The notes under the pieces are model-generated. The model was given only the letters and a program-made list of their open reading frames with translations, had not been told where the DNA came from and did no database searches. The position numbers were made by a program, and so were the translations under genes. From NCBI RefSeq assembly GCF_006716235.1, contig NZ_VFOR01000005.1, forward strand, positions 1 through 64,000: a DNA stretch of 64,000 nucleotides, given 5' to 3'. Shown here piece after piece: positions 28,081-37,515 of the stretch; positions within the stretch are counted from its first letter, which is position 1, and each line of letters starts with the position of its first letter. The DNA comes from Propioniferax innocua. GTDB taxonomy: Bacteria > Actinomycetota > Actinomycetes > Propionibacteriales > Propionibacteriaceae.

Positions 28081-29315
28081 GTATGACGCGGGCGTATGCC
28101 GCCCGATGGGCGTTGGAGTTCCTGCCGGCCGGCATCGTCGCATTCGCGTTGTTGCCGTGGATCATCGCCAGCGGTGATGCTGTGCCGTGGCGTCCGGCGA
28201 TGCTCGATCTCGAGGTCTATCGGGTCACCGTGGCTGACCTGCTCGGCGGTGGCGACATCTATGAAACGCGCGCCTCCATCGCCCATCTTCCCTTCATCTA
28301 TCCGCCCATCGCGGCCATTGTGATGGTGCCGTTCGGTGTGTTGCCCTCGGCGGTACTGCAGGTGGTGTGGACCCTCGGTGGGTTGTTCGCGCAATGGGTC
28401 GTGCTGAAACGATGCGGTGTTGGACGCGGGGTTCCCATGGCGTGGGCAATGGTGACCCTCGTTCTCGCGGTCGAACCGATCCGTACAACGCTCGGCTACG
28501 GCCAGATCAACACCATGTTGATGGCGCTCGTCGTGGCCGATCTGCTCCCGCATCCACAGCGTCGGCGCTGGTTTCCCGCTGGTACCTGGATCGGGCTGGC
28601 CGCTGCGGTGAAGCTCACCCCGTTGCTGTTCGTCGTGCTGCTGTTCGCCGTTCGGCGCTGGCGTCACGCCTGGGGTGCACTGGCTTCCTTCGGTTTCCTC
28701 ACAGGATTCGGCGCGCTCATCCTGCCCCATGAAAGTCTCGCGTTCGTGCGCAAGGTCGTGACCGGTGACATGTATGGCGACCCGGTCTATTCGGGGAATC
28801 AGTCCTTGGCCGCATTCGCCGATCGGGAGTTCGGTTCGGTGTGGGCCGGTCTTGCCTTCCTCGGGCTCGCGGGGCTGTTGGCCCTTGGCGCGGTGTACAT
28901 CGGTGCGGTGTTGTGGGATCGCTCGACGGACCCCGGAACTCGCTGGGCCCACCGCGTCTGGGTGGTCGGTCTGGTGGGGCTGACCACATGCCTGGTCTCA
29001 CCGATCTCCTGGACCCATCATCATGTGTGGCTCGTGCCATTGGCGCTGGGCGCTCTGGCTGGGGGACTGCCGCTGGTGATCCGCGTGGCGTCGTTGCTGT
29101 GGTCGGGGTGGGTGGCTCTGTGCATCCCTCTCACGTTCCTTCCTTACGGTGAGGGACGCGAGCTCGAGTTCACCTGGTATCAACGCATCGCTGTGGAGGT
29201 GACACCGGTGCTCGGAGTCGGCATCCTGCTGCTCTCCCTGGTGTGGACGTTCCGGGGCGCACGAGGGGGCGTCCGGTCGGCGGTGTCTCCGGTGGGGCGT
29301 CGCATCGCGCTGTGA
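28077..29315 (+). CDS. GT87 (DUF2029) family membrane mannosyltransferase
   Basis: Polytopic membrane protein of 412 residues with about ten hydrophobic segments. It resembles the polyprenol-phosphate-mannose dependent alpha-mannosyltransferases of actinobacteria (GT87/DUF2029): DLEVYRVTVADLLGGGDIY with the catalytic-type acidic residues in the first extracytoplasmic loop, FIYPPIAAIVMVPFGVLP, LGYGQINTMLMALVV and AAVKLTPLLFVVLLF, plus SPISWTHHHVWLV. Such enzymes extend lipomannan or related glycans outside the membrane. An MptB-like gene is present at 47117, so mannolipids are likely made. The exact linkage cannot be inferred. Confidence 0.82.
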   Translation: MSMTRAYAARWALEFLPAGIVAFALLPWIIASGDAVPWRPAMLDLEVYRVTVADLLGGGDIYETRASIAHLPFIYPPIAAIVMVPFGVLPSAVLQVVWTLGGLFAQWVVLKRCGVGRGVPMAWAMVTLVLAVEPIRTTLGYGQINTMLMALVVADLLPHPQRRRWFPAGTWIGLAAAVKLTPLLFVVLLFAVRRWRHAWGALASFGFLTGFGALILPHESLAFVRKVVTGDMYGDPVYSGNQSLAAFADREFGSVWAGLAFLGLAGLLALGAVYIGAVLWDRSTDPGTRWAHRVWVVGLVGLTTCLVSPISWTHHHVWLVPLALGALAGGLPLVIRVASLLWSGWVALCIPLTFLPYGEGRELEFTWYQRIAVEVTPVLGVGILLLSLVWTFRGARGGVRSAVSPVGRRIAL

Positions 29316-29374
29316 TGCGCTGTGGGTTCTGGGTCCGGGCTGTGGGCGTGCTCGTCGTGGTCGGTTCGCGGGGA

Positions 29375-29386
29375 TAGATTGTGGCC
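29375..29386 (+). promoter_or_regulatory. -10 element of a probable leaderless ilvD promoter
   Basis: TAGATT (29375-29380) lies 6 bp before ATG 29387 and no SD sequence is present. Transcription would begin at or within a base or two of the start codon. Confidence 0.55.
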
Positions 29387-31075
29387 ATGGTCGATCACCC
29401 GGATATCAAGCCCCGTTCCCGCGCCGTCACCGATGGTCTCGAATCCACTGCTGCTCGCGGCATGCTGCGTGCGGTGGGCATGGGCGATGACGATTTCGCG
29501 AAGCCGCAGATCGGTGTCGCCTCGAGCTGGAATGAGATCACCCCGTGCAACCTTTCCTTGGATCGGCTCGCGAAGGCGGTCAAGGACGGCGTCCATGCCG
29601 GTGGTGGCTATCCGTTGGAGTTCGGGACCATCTCGGTCTCCGATGGCATCTCCATGGGGCATGAGGGCATGCATTATTCGCTGGTCTCGCGTGAGGTCAT
29701 TGCCGATTCGGTCGAGACGGTGATGTCGGCCGAGCGTCTGGACGGATCGGTGCTGCTGGCCGGATGCGACAAATCCCTGCCCGGCATGCTGATGGCCGCT
29801 GCTCGGCTGGACCTGGCGTCGGTCTTCCTCTATGCCGGTTCGACCCTGCCCGGCAAGGTCGGTGACAAGGATGTCACGATCATCGATGCCTTTGAGGCTG
29901 TGGGTGCCTGCGTGAAGGGACTTATCAGTCGTGAGGAGGTGACCGAGGTCGAGAAGGCCATCTGTCCCGGTGAAGGTGCCTGCGGCGGCATGTACACCGC
30001 GAACACCATGGCCTCGGCCGCTGAGGCGCTGGGCATGTCCCTGCCCGGTTCTGCGGCACCGCCGGCTGTGGATCGGCGTCGCGACGGCTTCGCCCGGCGC
30101 TCCGGCGAGGCGGTGGTGGAGATGTTGCGCCGCGGCATCACCGCGCGTGACATCCTCACCAAGGAGGCCTTCGAGAATGCGATCGCCGTGGTCATGGCCT
30201 TCGGTGGTTCCACAAATGCGGTGCTGCACCTGCTCGCGATCGCCAATGAGGCCGAAGTCGCACTCACTCTGGACGACTTCTCCCGCATCGGCGCGAAGGT
30301 TCCCCATCTGGGCGACCTCAAGCCTTTCGGCCGCTATGTGATGAGCGACGTGGACCGCGTGGGCGGTGTGCCGGTCATCATGAAGGCCTTGCTCGAGGCC
30401 GGTCTCATGCACGGTGACGTGCTCACCGTCACTGGCAGGACCATGGCCGAGAATCTCGCCGACATCACCCCACCGGCGCTGGACGGTGACATCCTGCGTC
30501 CGATCGACGAACCCATTCACCCCTCGGGCGGTATCACGATCCTGCACGGCAATCTTGCCCCCGAGGGTGCGGTGGTCAAGAGCGCTGGCTTCGACACCGA
30601 TGTCATCACCGGCACTGCCCGGGTCTTCGACGGTGAGCGTGCTGCCATGGATGCGCTCGAGGATGGCGGCATCGATCATGGCGATGTCGTCGTCATCCGT
30701 TACGAGGGCCCGCGTGGCGGCCCTGGTATGCGAGAGATGCTTGCGATCACTGGTGCCATCAAGGGGGCGGGTCTGGGCAAGGACGTCATGCTCATCACTG
30801 ACGGTCGCTTCTCTGGTGGAACGACGGGCCTGTGTGTCGGCCACATCGCCCCCGAAGCCACCGATGGTGGCCCCATTGCCCTGGTGGAGGACGGCGACCA
30901 GATCACCTTGGATGTCGCGAAGGGAAGCCTGACGGTGGATCTCTCCGACGAGGAGCTCGCCGCCCGCCGGGAACGTTGGACCGCGCCCGAGCCGCCGGCC
31001 CGCGCCCGTCGAGGCGTCCTGGCCAAGTACGCCGCGACCGTGCAGTCCGCGGCGGTGGGAGCCGTCTGTAGCTGA
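29387..31075 (+). CDS. ilvD: Dihydroxy-acid dehydratase
   Basis: IlvD removes water from dihydroxyisovalerate or dihydroxymethylvalerate, the third shared step to valine, leucine and isoleucine. The 562-residue protein has the Fe-S cysteines in [20 protein letters not shown] and [14 protein letters not shown], and the conserved [12 protein letters not shown]-like [42 protein letters not shown] and [23 protein letters not shown]. The start is ATG 29387, 6 bp after a -10-like TAGATT; GTG 29381 would fall before the likely first base. A strong hairpin follows the stop. Confidence 0.96.
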   Translation: MVDHPDIKPRSRAVTDGLESTAARGMLRAVGMGDDDFAKPQIGVASSWNEITPCNLSLDRLAKAVKDGVHAGGGYPLEFGTISVSDGISMGHEGMHYSLVSREVIADSVETVMSAERLDGSVLLAGCDKSLPGMLMAAARLDLASVFLYAGSTLPGKVGDKDVTIIDAFEAVGACVKGLISREEVTEVEKAICPGEGACGGMYTANTMASAAEALGMSLPGSAAPPAVDRRRDGFARRSGEAVVEMLRRGITARDILTKEAFENAIAVVMAFGGSTNAVLHLLAIANEAEVALTLDDFSRIGAKVPHLGDLKPFGRYVMSDVDRVGGVPVIMKALLEAGLMHGDVLTVTGRTMAENLADITPPALDGDILRPIDEPIHPSGGITILHGNLAPEGAVVKSAGFDTDVITGTARVFDGERAAMDALEDGGIDHGDVVVIRYEGPRGGPGMREMLAITGAIKGAGLGKDVMLITDGRFSGGTTGLCVGHIAPEATDGGPIALVEDGDQITLDVAKGSLTVDLSDEELAARRERWTAPEPPARARRGVLAKYAATVQSAAVGAVCS

Positions 31076-31090
31076 GCGGTTGGTGCTGAC

Positions 31091-31130
31091 TGCAACGGCC
31101 CGGGACCTGTTGGGGTCCCGGGCCGTTGCA
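31091..31130 (+). terminator. 17-bp perfect hairpin after ilvD
   Basis: Bases 31091-31107 pair without mismatch with 31114-31130 around the loop TGTTGG. It lies 15 bp after the ilvD stop. No U run follows; instead part of the right arm is repeated twice more in the next 32 bp. Confidence 0.8.
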
Positions 31131-31162
31131 TGTTCAGGGCCGTTGCATGTTCAGGGCCGTTG
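31120..31162. repeat. 17-bp tandem repeat that copies the ilvD terminator arm
   Basis: GGGCCGTTGCATGTTCA occurs at 31120-31136 and 31137-31153, with a third partial copy (GGGCCGTTG) to 31162. The first copy begins inside the right arm of the terminator, so three segments can compete for the left arm. The rest of the gap to metS shows no gene. Confidence 0.8.
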
Positions 31163-31261
31163 TGCAGCATCTGAGGGCCTGCCACGCTCGGTGATGTGTC
31201 GATCATGGATCAGATGCTGCATTGCGACAGCTGTCATGGCCGTATCAGGGTTGGGGGATGA

Positions 31262-31372
31262 TCAATCGTCCTCGGGGTCGGGGTTCCTCATGAGGTTGGC
31301 GAGTGCCACGGCGAGGCCGCCCCAGACGATCAGCATGGTGATGAGCATCATCGAGATGGCGATGGGAGTCAT
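31262..31372 (-). CDS. metS: Small subunit of a methionine/alanine NSS importer (MetS-like)
   Basis: Very short membrane protein of 36 residues. It starts MTPIAISMMLITML, continues IVWGGLAVALANL and ends with the charged tail MRNPDPEDD. This single-helix pattern with the IVWGGL core is typical of MetS, the small partner needed for function of the MetP symporter in Corynebacterium glutamicum. The ATG overlaps the stop of the NSS gene by ATGA on the minus strand, the usual metP-metS arrangement, so translation is coupled. Homology to MetS is by pattern and context. Confidence 0.85.
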   Translation of the reverse strand: MTPIAISMMLITMLIVWGGLAVALANLMRNPDPEDD

Positions 31373-32955
31373 GCCTGAACCTCCGATTCGTCGTTGCTGG
31401 AGTTGGTTTCGGTGCCGTCACCGTCGTCGGGGGCGACGTCCTCGTGAGTGTGCTGGGTGTGTAGCGCCGAGCGCCCATGCCAAGGGATGAAACTCAGGAG
31501 CACCGCTCCCACGATGAGGGAGGCGCTCATACCCCAGCCGAACACGCCGAGGAACCAGCCGGGGTAGCCCTCGTAGCCCTCGGTGGCGAACTCGATGAGC
31601 TTCTGCGCCACGAGCACCGCGAGCACCACCGGGGTGACGCCACCGAGAAGGAACCGGAACAGGCCACCGACCTTGATGTTGGAGATCGCGTTCACGTGGT
31701 CGGACATCGGGCGGAGACGGCGCAGGACCCAGCCCACGACGACCAACGCCACGACGGCGGCGCCGGCGATACCGATCGCGTTGACGAATGCGTCAGTGGT
31801 GTCGAGGAGGGACAGGCCGGTCGTGGTGGAGAAGAACAGGATCGACAAGGTCGCCAAAGCGCCACCGACCACCAAGGTGCTCGGAACACGGCTCCAGCCG
31901 GTCTTGTCGGCCACGGCGGCGATGACGACCTCGGAAAGGGAGACGACCGAGGTGAAGCCAGCGATCACCAGGCTGCCGAAGAACAGCACACCGAGCAGGT
32001 TCCCCATCGGGGCTGCGTTGAGGATCGTGGGGAACACCACGAAGGCCAGGCCGATGCCCTGAGTGGCCACCTCGTCGACGCCGACGCCGAGATTGCTGGC
32101 CATGAAGCCGAGGGTTGCAAACACACCGATGCCACACAGGATCTCGAAGCTCGAGTTGGCGAATCCCACGGTGAAGGCCGAACCGGTCAGATTGGTGCGG
32201 CGTTTCATGTAGGAGGCGTAGGTGACCATGATGCCGAACCCGATCGACAACGAGAAGAAGATCTGGGTGTAGGCGGCGATCCACACGCTGGCGTCGAGCA
32301 GTGCCGAGAAGTCGGGGGTGAAGAAGGCGTTGAGGCCAGTCGCGGCGCCCGGCAGCGTCAAGGCGATGATCACGAGCGCGCCGAAGGCCAGCAACAGGAT
32401 CGGGATGAAGATCTGTGAGACACGGCCCAGACCCTTCTGGACGCCGGTGGCGAGGATCGCGAGCACGATGACCCAGATCAGGATCATCGGGAACAGGACG
32501 CCGGGAACAAAGTCGAGTCCGGGCGCCACTGTGTCCGACACCTGGAGGTAATCGCTCATCATGAAGGTTTCGGGGTCATCACCCCAGGCTTTGGTGAACG
32601 CGAAGAAGGTGTAGCTGAGCGACCACCCGATGATCGCGGCGTAGTAGATGGTGATGACCGCAGCGACGCCGACCTGCCACCAGCCGATGGGTTCGGCGGC
32701 GCGGTGGATGCGTCGATATGAGACCGGGGCCGATCCGCGGAATCGGTGTCCGATCGCGAATTCGTAGATCAGGTAGGGGATGCCCGCGGTCAGCAGGGCC
32801 ACCAGATAGGGGATCAGGAAGGCCCCACCGCCGTTCTCATAGGCCTGGTAGGGGAAGCGCCAGATGTTTCCCAACCCCACTGCGCTTCCGACGGCGGCGA
32901 AGATGAAGGCACTACGTCCTCCGAAACTCTGACGTTTTCTGGTGTCGGCTGCCAT
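31369..32955 (-). CDS. metP: Neurotransmitter:sodium symporter family transporter (MetP-like)
   Basis: Sodium-dependent amino acid importer of the NSS/SNF family, 528 residues and about 12 membrane helices. Helix 1 holds the sodium and substrate site: AFIFAAVGSAVGLGNIWRFPYQAYENGGGAFLIPYL. Later marks are PYLIYEFAIGHRFRGSAP, FFSLSIGFGIMVTYASYM (helix 6) and VFFPTILNAAPMGNLLGVLFF-type segments. AGGAGG lies about 7 bp before ATG 32955. The small metS that follows indicates the MetPS type, which takes up methionine and alanine in corynebacteria. Its place inside a branched-chain amino acid region leaves another substrate possible. Confidence 0.88.
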   Translation of the reverse strand: MAADTRKRQSFGGRSAFIFAAVGSAVGLGNIWRFPYQAYENGGGAFLIPYLVALLTAGIPYLIYEFAIGHRFRGSAPVSYRRIHRAAEPIGWWQVGVAAVITIYYAAIIGWSLSYTFFAFTKAWGDDPETFMMSDYLQVSDTVAPGLDFVPGVLFPMILIWVIVLAILATGVQKGLGRVSQIFIPILLLAFGALVIIALTLPGAATGLNAFFTPDFSALLDASVWIAAYTQIFFSLSIGFGIMVTYASYMKRRTNLTGSAFTVGFANSSFEILCGIGVFATLGFMASNLGVGVDEVATQGIGLAFVVFPTILNAAPMGNLLGVLFFGSLVIAGFTSVVSLSEVVIAAVADKTGWSRVPSTLVVGGALATLSILFFSTTTGLSLLDTTDAFVNAIGIAGAAVVALVVVGWVLRRLRPMSDHVNAISNIKVGGLFRFLLGGVTPVVLAVLVAQKLIEFATEGYEGYPGWFLGVFGWGMSASLIVGAVLLSFIPWHGRSALHTQHTHEDVAPDDGDGTETNSSNDESEVQA

Positions 32956-32980
32956 GCAGAGACCTCCTCAGGTACGGCGC

Positions 32981-32994
32981 GGTCAACGTTGACC
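32981..32994. promoter_or_regulatory. Perfect palindrome GGTCAACGTTGACC upstream of metP
   Basis: A 14-bp perfect palindrome 26 bp upstream of the metP start codon on the minus strand. The position suits an operator for the symporter operon. No regulator can be named from sequence. Confidence 0.45.
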
Positions 32995-33036
32995 ACATGT
33001 GCGGCCTCATTGTTGCTGATTTTCGGGGTGATGTGC

Positions 33037-33069
33037 GTCACGTCCCGTGACCGATGTCAAAACGTGACA
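33037..33069. promoter_or_regulatory. Two adjacent dyads upstream of the ilvB promoter
   Basis: GTCACG-TCC-CGTGAC (33037-33051) and TGTCA-N5-TGACA (33055-33069) lie just before the ilvB -35 region. The half-site CGTGAC recurs at 33046-33051 and 33063-33068, 17 bp apart. They may bind a regulator of ilvB or of divergent metP. Confidence 0.35.
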
Positions 33070-33074
33070 CAGCC

Positions 33075-33102
33075 TGGACACGAATCCATCGTGCGGCATA
33101 CT
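33075..33102 (+). promoter_or_regulatory. ilvB promoter
   Basis: TGGACA (33075-33080) and CATACT (33097-33102) are spaced by 16 bp, close to the housekeeping consensus. The expected first base is the A of the leader ATG at 33110, so the leader peptide would be translated from a leaderless RNA. Confidence 0.6.
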
Positions 33103-33109
33103 GCTTGCC

Positions 33110-33151
33110 ATGAGTACGGCAATTCTCGTAATCATGCAGCGTGTCGGCTGA
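33110..33151 (+). CDS. ilvB leader peptide (attenuation)
   Basis: A 13-codon reading frame encodes MSTAILVIMQRVG. Four consecutive codons specify Ile, Leu, Val and Ile, and another Val follows, which is the pattern of leader peptides that sense charged branched-chain tRNAs. It lies 8 bp after the -10 element and 23 bp before a rho-independent terminator, which precedes ilvB. Stalling at these codons would be expected to prevent terminator formation. The peptide itself probably has no other function. No SD is present. Confidence 0.8.
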   Translation: MSTAILVIMQRVG

Positions 33152-33174
33152 GTCAACAGCTCCGTCGACGCGCT

Positions 33175-33208
33175 CCCTCGCCTACCCGATCGGTAGCGAG
33201 GGTTTTTT
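33175..33208 (+). terminator. ilvB attenuator terminator
   Basis: CCCTCG plus CTACC (33175-33186, one bulged C at 33181) pairs with GGTAG plus CGAGGG (33192-33202) around a 5-base loop, followed directly by six T residues (33203-33208). This is a classic rho-independent terminator, rare in this window, and it lies between the leader peptide and ilvB. Confidence 0.88.
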
Positions 33209-33252
33209 GTTATGGGAGAGCCCCATGACAAACCGGTGTGAAAGGGACAACC

Positions 33253-35043
33253 GTGAGTATCACCGAAACCGATCCGGTGGGATCCGGGGGTGCGACGCTT
33301 CCAGCGCCGCGGCAACGGGTGACCATGCCGGGTGCCCACATCTTGGTGAACGCCCTTGAGCGGGCCGGGGCCGAGGTCATCTTCGGCATTCCCGGTGGGG
33401 CGATTCTCCCCGCCTATGATCCGCTCTATGACGCCGAAGGCGTCCGGCACATCCTCGTCCGACACGAGCAGGGTGCGGGGCACGCCGCCGAGGGCTACGC
33501 GATGGCGTCCGGACGCGTTGGTGTCTGCATGGCGACATCGGGACCCGGAGCCACGAATCTGGTGACGCCCTTGGCCGATGCCCACATGGACTCGGTGCCG
33601 ATCGTGGCGATCACCGGTCAGGTGGGGAGCGGGTCCATCGGGACTGACGCCTTCCAGGAGGCCGACATCCGCGGCATCACCATGCCGATCACCAAACACA
33701 ACTTCCTGGTGCACCGTCCCGAGGACATCGCGCAGGCGGTGGCCGAGGCATTCCACATCGCCTCGACCGGTCGCCCCGGCCCGGTGTTGGTCGACATCAC
33801 CAAGGACGCGCTGGTGGCAGAAGGCGAGTTCATCTGGCCCGAGACCATCGACATCCCCGGCTACAAACCGACGCGACGGCCGCATCGGCGTCAGGTGCGT
33901 GAGGCGGCGCGGGAGATCTGTGAGGCGACACGTCCGGTGTTCTATCTGGGCGGTGGCGTCATCAAGGCAGACGCCGTCGACGAAATCCAAGGACTGGTGG
34001 AGCAGACGCAGATCCCCGTCGTCACCACTCTCATGGCCCGGGGCGCGTATCCCGATTCGTCGGATCTGCACATGGGCATGCCCGGAATGCACGGGACCGT
34101 CGCGGCGGTGGGGGCGCTGCAGCGTGCCGATCTGTTGATCGCGCTCGGCACACGGTTCGATGACCGGGTGACCGGCAAGCTCGACACCTTCGCGCCCAAC
34201 GCCCGCGTCATCCATGCTGACGTCGACCCTGCGGAGATCTCGAAGAACCGTAACGCCGAGGTGCCGATCGTCGGTGACTGCCGGGAGGTCATCACCGCAC
34301 TGCGTGAGCACCTCGACGAGGTCGACACCTCGCGGTGGGATCCGTGGCGGCGAACACTGGCGACCATGAAGGCCAAATTCCCGACCAGCTGGGAGGCGTG
34401 GGAGGACGGCAGCCTGTCGCCGCAGTACGTGATCAAGCGCATCGGTGAGCTCAGCGGTCCGGACGCGTGGTTCGCCTCGGGTGTGGGCCAGCATCAGATG
34501 TGGTGTGCGCACTTTCTTCCGCATGAGAAACCGCGATGGATGAACTCCGGTGGCCTGGGCACGATGGGGTACTGCGTGCCGGCGGCCATGGGGGCCAAGG
34601 TCGCCCAGCCCGACGCCATCGTGTGGGGCATCGACGGCGACGGATGCTTCCAGATGACCAACCAGGAGCTGGTCACCTGTGCTCTGGAAGGCATCCCGGT
34701 CAAGATCGCGGTCATCAACAACGAGTCATTGGGCATGGTCCGCCAGTGGCAGACGCTGTTCTACGAGGGCAGGTACTCCAACACCAACCTGCAGTCGACT
34801 CGGATCCCCGACTTCCCGAAGCTCGCCGAGGCGATGGGGTGCGTCGGACTCCGTGCCACACATATCGATGAGGTGGATGCCGTCATCGAGCAGGCCCTGG
34901 CCATTGACGACCGTCCTGTGGTGGTGGAGTTCGTCGTGCACAAGGACGCCATGGTGTGGCCGATGGTTGCCGCTGGCACGAGCAATGACGACATCCAGGT
35001 GGCCAAGGACATGGCGCCGGAATGGGAAGAGGAGGAGCTGTGA
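33253..35043 (+). CDS. ilvB: Acetolactate synthase large subunit
   Basis: The catalytic subunit of acetohydroxyacid synthase condenses two pyruvates, or pyruvate and 2-oxobutyrate, the first common step to valine, leucine and isoleucine. The 596-residue protein has the ThDP-binding Glu region ([13 protein letters not shown]), the FAD-domain motif [23 protein letters not shown] and the ThDP/Mg site [19 protein letters not shown]...[15 protein letters not shown] 33253 has AAAGGGA 5 bp upstream; GTG 33238 lacks an SD. Expression appears controlled by the leader peptide and terminator upstream. Its stop overlaps ilvN by GTGA. Confidence 0.97.
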   Translation: MSITETDPVGSGGATLPAPRQRVTMPGAHILVNALERAGAEVIFGIPGGAILPAYDPLYDAEGVRHILVRHEQGAGHAAEGYAMASGRVGVCMATSGPGATNLVTPLADAHMDSVPIVAITGQVGSGSIGTDAFQEADIRGITMPITKHNFLVHRPEDIAQAVAEAFHIASTGRPGPVLVDITKDALVAEGEFIWPETIDIPGYKPTRRPHRRQVREAAREICEATRPVFYLGGGVIKADAVDEIQGLVEQTQIPVVTTLMARGAYPDSSDLHMGMPGMHGTVAAVGALQRADLLIALGTRFDDRVTGKLDTFAPNARVIHADVDPAEISKNRNAEVPIVGDCREVITALREHLDEVDTSRWDPWRRTLATMKAKFPTSWEAWEDGSLSPQYVIKRIGELSGPDAWFASGVGQHQMWCAHFLPHEKPRWMNSGGLGTMGYCVPAAMGAKVAQPDAIVWGIDGDGCFQMTNQELVTCALEGIPVKIAVINNESLGMVRQWQTLFYEGRYSNTNLQSTRIPDFPKLAEAMGCVGLRATHIDEVDAVIEQALAIDDRPVVVEFVVHKDAMVWPMVAAGTSNDDIQVAKDMAPEWEEEEL

Positions 35044-35567
35044 CCGCTGAACGCCACACCCTCGCCGTGCAGGTGATGAACCGCCCCGGCGTGCTGACGC
35101 GCGTCGCCGCGTTGTTCTCGCGGCGTGGGTTCAATATCGAGTCCTTGGCCGTGGGGCCCACCGAGCGTCCCGAGATATCGCGCATCACCCTGGTCGCCAT
35201 CGTCGATGATGTGATCCTCGAGCAGCTCAACAAACAGCTCAACAAGCTCGTGGAGGTGCTCAAGGTCGTCGAACTCGACGAGAGCGCCGTGCGTCGTCGG
35301 CTCGCGCTGATCAAGGTGCGGGCCACCATCGACACCCGGCAACAGGTGCTCGAGGTCGTGCAGATGTTCCGCTGCAAGGTGGTGGACGTGGCCACCGATT
35401 CGGTCATCATCGAGGCCACCGGAAGCCGGCAGAAGCTCGAGGCCCTCCTCGACATGCTGGAACCGTTCGGTGTCAAGGAGATCGCGCAGTCCGGTCAGGT
35501 GGCGCTCTCGCGTGGCAACCGGTCGATCTCCGACAAACCCCGCCATCCCCACAAGTTGATCGTCTGA
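35040..35567 (+). CDS. ilvN: Acetolactate synthase small (regulatory) subunit
   Basis: IlvN activates the large subunit and mediates feedback inhibition by valine. The 175-residue protein begins with an ACT domain ([34 protein letters not shown]), followed by the linker [11 protein letters not shown] and the C-terminal ALS_ss_C domain ([35 protein letters not shown]). GTG 35040 overlaps the ilvB stop; GAGGAGG just upstream serves as SD. Length is normal for the family. Confidence 0.96.
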   Translation: MTAERHTLAVQVMNRPGVLTRVAALFSRRGFNIESLAVGPTERPEISRITLVAIVDDVILEQLNKQLNKLVEVLKVVELDESAVRRRLALIKVRATIDTRQQVLEVVQMFRCKVVDVATDSVIIEATGSRQKLEALLDMLEPFGVKEIAQSGQVALSRGNRSISDKPRHPHKLIV

Positions 35568-35580
35568 TGCCACTTGGCAT

Positions 35581-35627
35581 GAGTGGTCTGAGGACAGGAG
35601 TGGTCTGAGGACAGGAGTGGTCTGAGG
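35581..35627. repeat. 17-bp tandem repeat after ilvN
   Basis: GAGTGGTCTGAGGACAG occurs at 35581-35597 and 35598-35614, with a third partial copy to 35627. An ATG at 35579 opens a 9-codon frame through the repeats (MSGLRTGVV, stop at 35606-35608), which may be chance. Confidence 0.75.
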
Positions 35628-35660
35628 GATGGTACCGGCTCCGTGGCCGGTGCAGACCCT
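35623..35660 (+). terminator. Imperfect hairpin between ilvN and ilvC
   Basis: GAGGG (35623-35627) pairs with CCCTC, and ACCGGC pairs with GCCGGT around TCCGTG, giving a 16-bp stem with two mismatches and two wobble pairs. No U run follows. It may end or process the ilvBN message ahead of ilvC. Confidence 0.45.
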
Positions 35661-35669
35661 CAATACTGA

Positions 35670-36806
<1,137 letters not shown>

Positions 36807-36821
36807 TGCACTGAGGCCGAC

Positions 36822-36872
36822 GCATGAGAAGGAGGCACTCGCCCATCACGGGCGGGTGCCTCCTTCTCATGC
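36822..36872. terminator. 23-bp hairpin between ilvC and a convergent gene
   Basis: The 17 bases at 36822-36838 pair perfectly with 36856-36872. A T-G pair and the inner CGCCC/GGGCG extend the stem around the loop ATCAC. It lies 15 bp after the ilvC stop and 24 bp before the stop of the convergent gene, so it probably ends transcription from both sides. Confidence 0.88.
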
Positions 36873-36896
36873 GGTGTCCCGTGTCGCGCCGTGGCT

Positions 36897-37454
36897 TCAG
36901 CGTTCGCTCACATCGAGCTGGATGATGGTGTCGCCACTTTCGGCGCGGGCTGTGGTGACGGTCCACGCCTTGTCGGGGGACTGTTTCTCAGGAGCGTTCT
37001 CGTCGGTCATGACGCAGAAACGAGAAAGTCCCGGTTCGGTTTTCAACGTGCTCGGCGCATGCTCGACGCAGCCGCCGAAGTCTTCCTTGAGCTGTTTGAC
37101 CGTGTCCTTCGCAACGGACTTGGGGAGCCGGAAGCGTGCGCTCATCGACCACTTGCCCGATTCGGTGTAATGCCCGCCCAGGAGTTCTGCCTCCGGAGGC
37201 AGGTCCGTCCCGGCCACCGCGGTCACGTTCTCCTGCGTGATCGGATCACACACATAGCCGGTGAGGTCATTGGTGCAGGTGGAGCCGTACTCGTTGCGGA
37301 AGGAGAAACCCGGCACACCCCAGCGCCCAGCGAGGTTCAGGACGACTGCGATGGTCACGATCACGATGGCCACGATGATGGCTGTGCCGATCGCGACACG
37401 CTTGCGGCGGGCCTTGCGCTCCTTGATGCGGGCGTCGAGATGTGGGGTTGTCAT
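36897..37454 (-). CDS. Membrane-anchored protein of unknown function
   Basis: No family recognised with confidence. The 185-residue protein starts with a basic cytoplasmic stretch (RIKERKARRKR), has one membrane helix (AIGTAIIVAIVIVTIAVVLNLAG, residues about 22-44) and an external domain of about 140 residues with five cysteines (YGSTCTND, GYVCDP, FGGCVEHAP, SRFCVMTD), which could form disulfides. ATG 37454 is chosen because GGAG lies 6 bp upstream. It converges on ilvC and is followed by a strong hairpin. It stands between ilvC and leuB, but nothing suggests a role in amino acid synthesis. Confidence 0.7.
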   Translation of the reverse strand: MTTPHLDARIKERKARRKRVAIGTAIIVAIVIVTIAVVLNLAGRWGVPGFSFRNEYGSTCTNDLTGYVCDPITQENVTAVAGTDLPPEAELLGGHYTESGKWSMSARFRLPKSVAKDTVKQLKEDFGGCVEHAPSTLKTEPGLSRFCVMTDENAPEKQSPDKAWTVTTARAESGDTIIQLDVSER

Positions 37455-37515
37455 GATGCTCCATCCTGCCCCGTCCACACTCCCGGTTCCGAATGAAGCC
37501 GATGCTTGTTACCAA

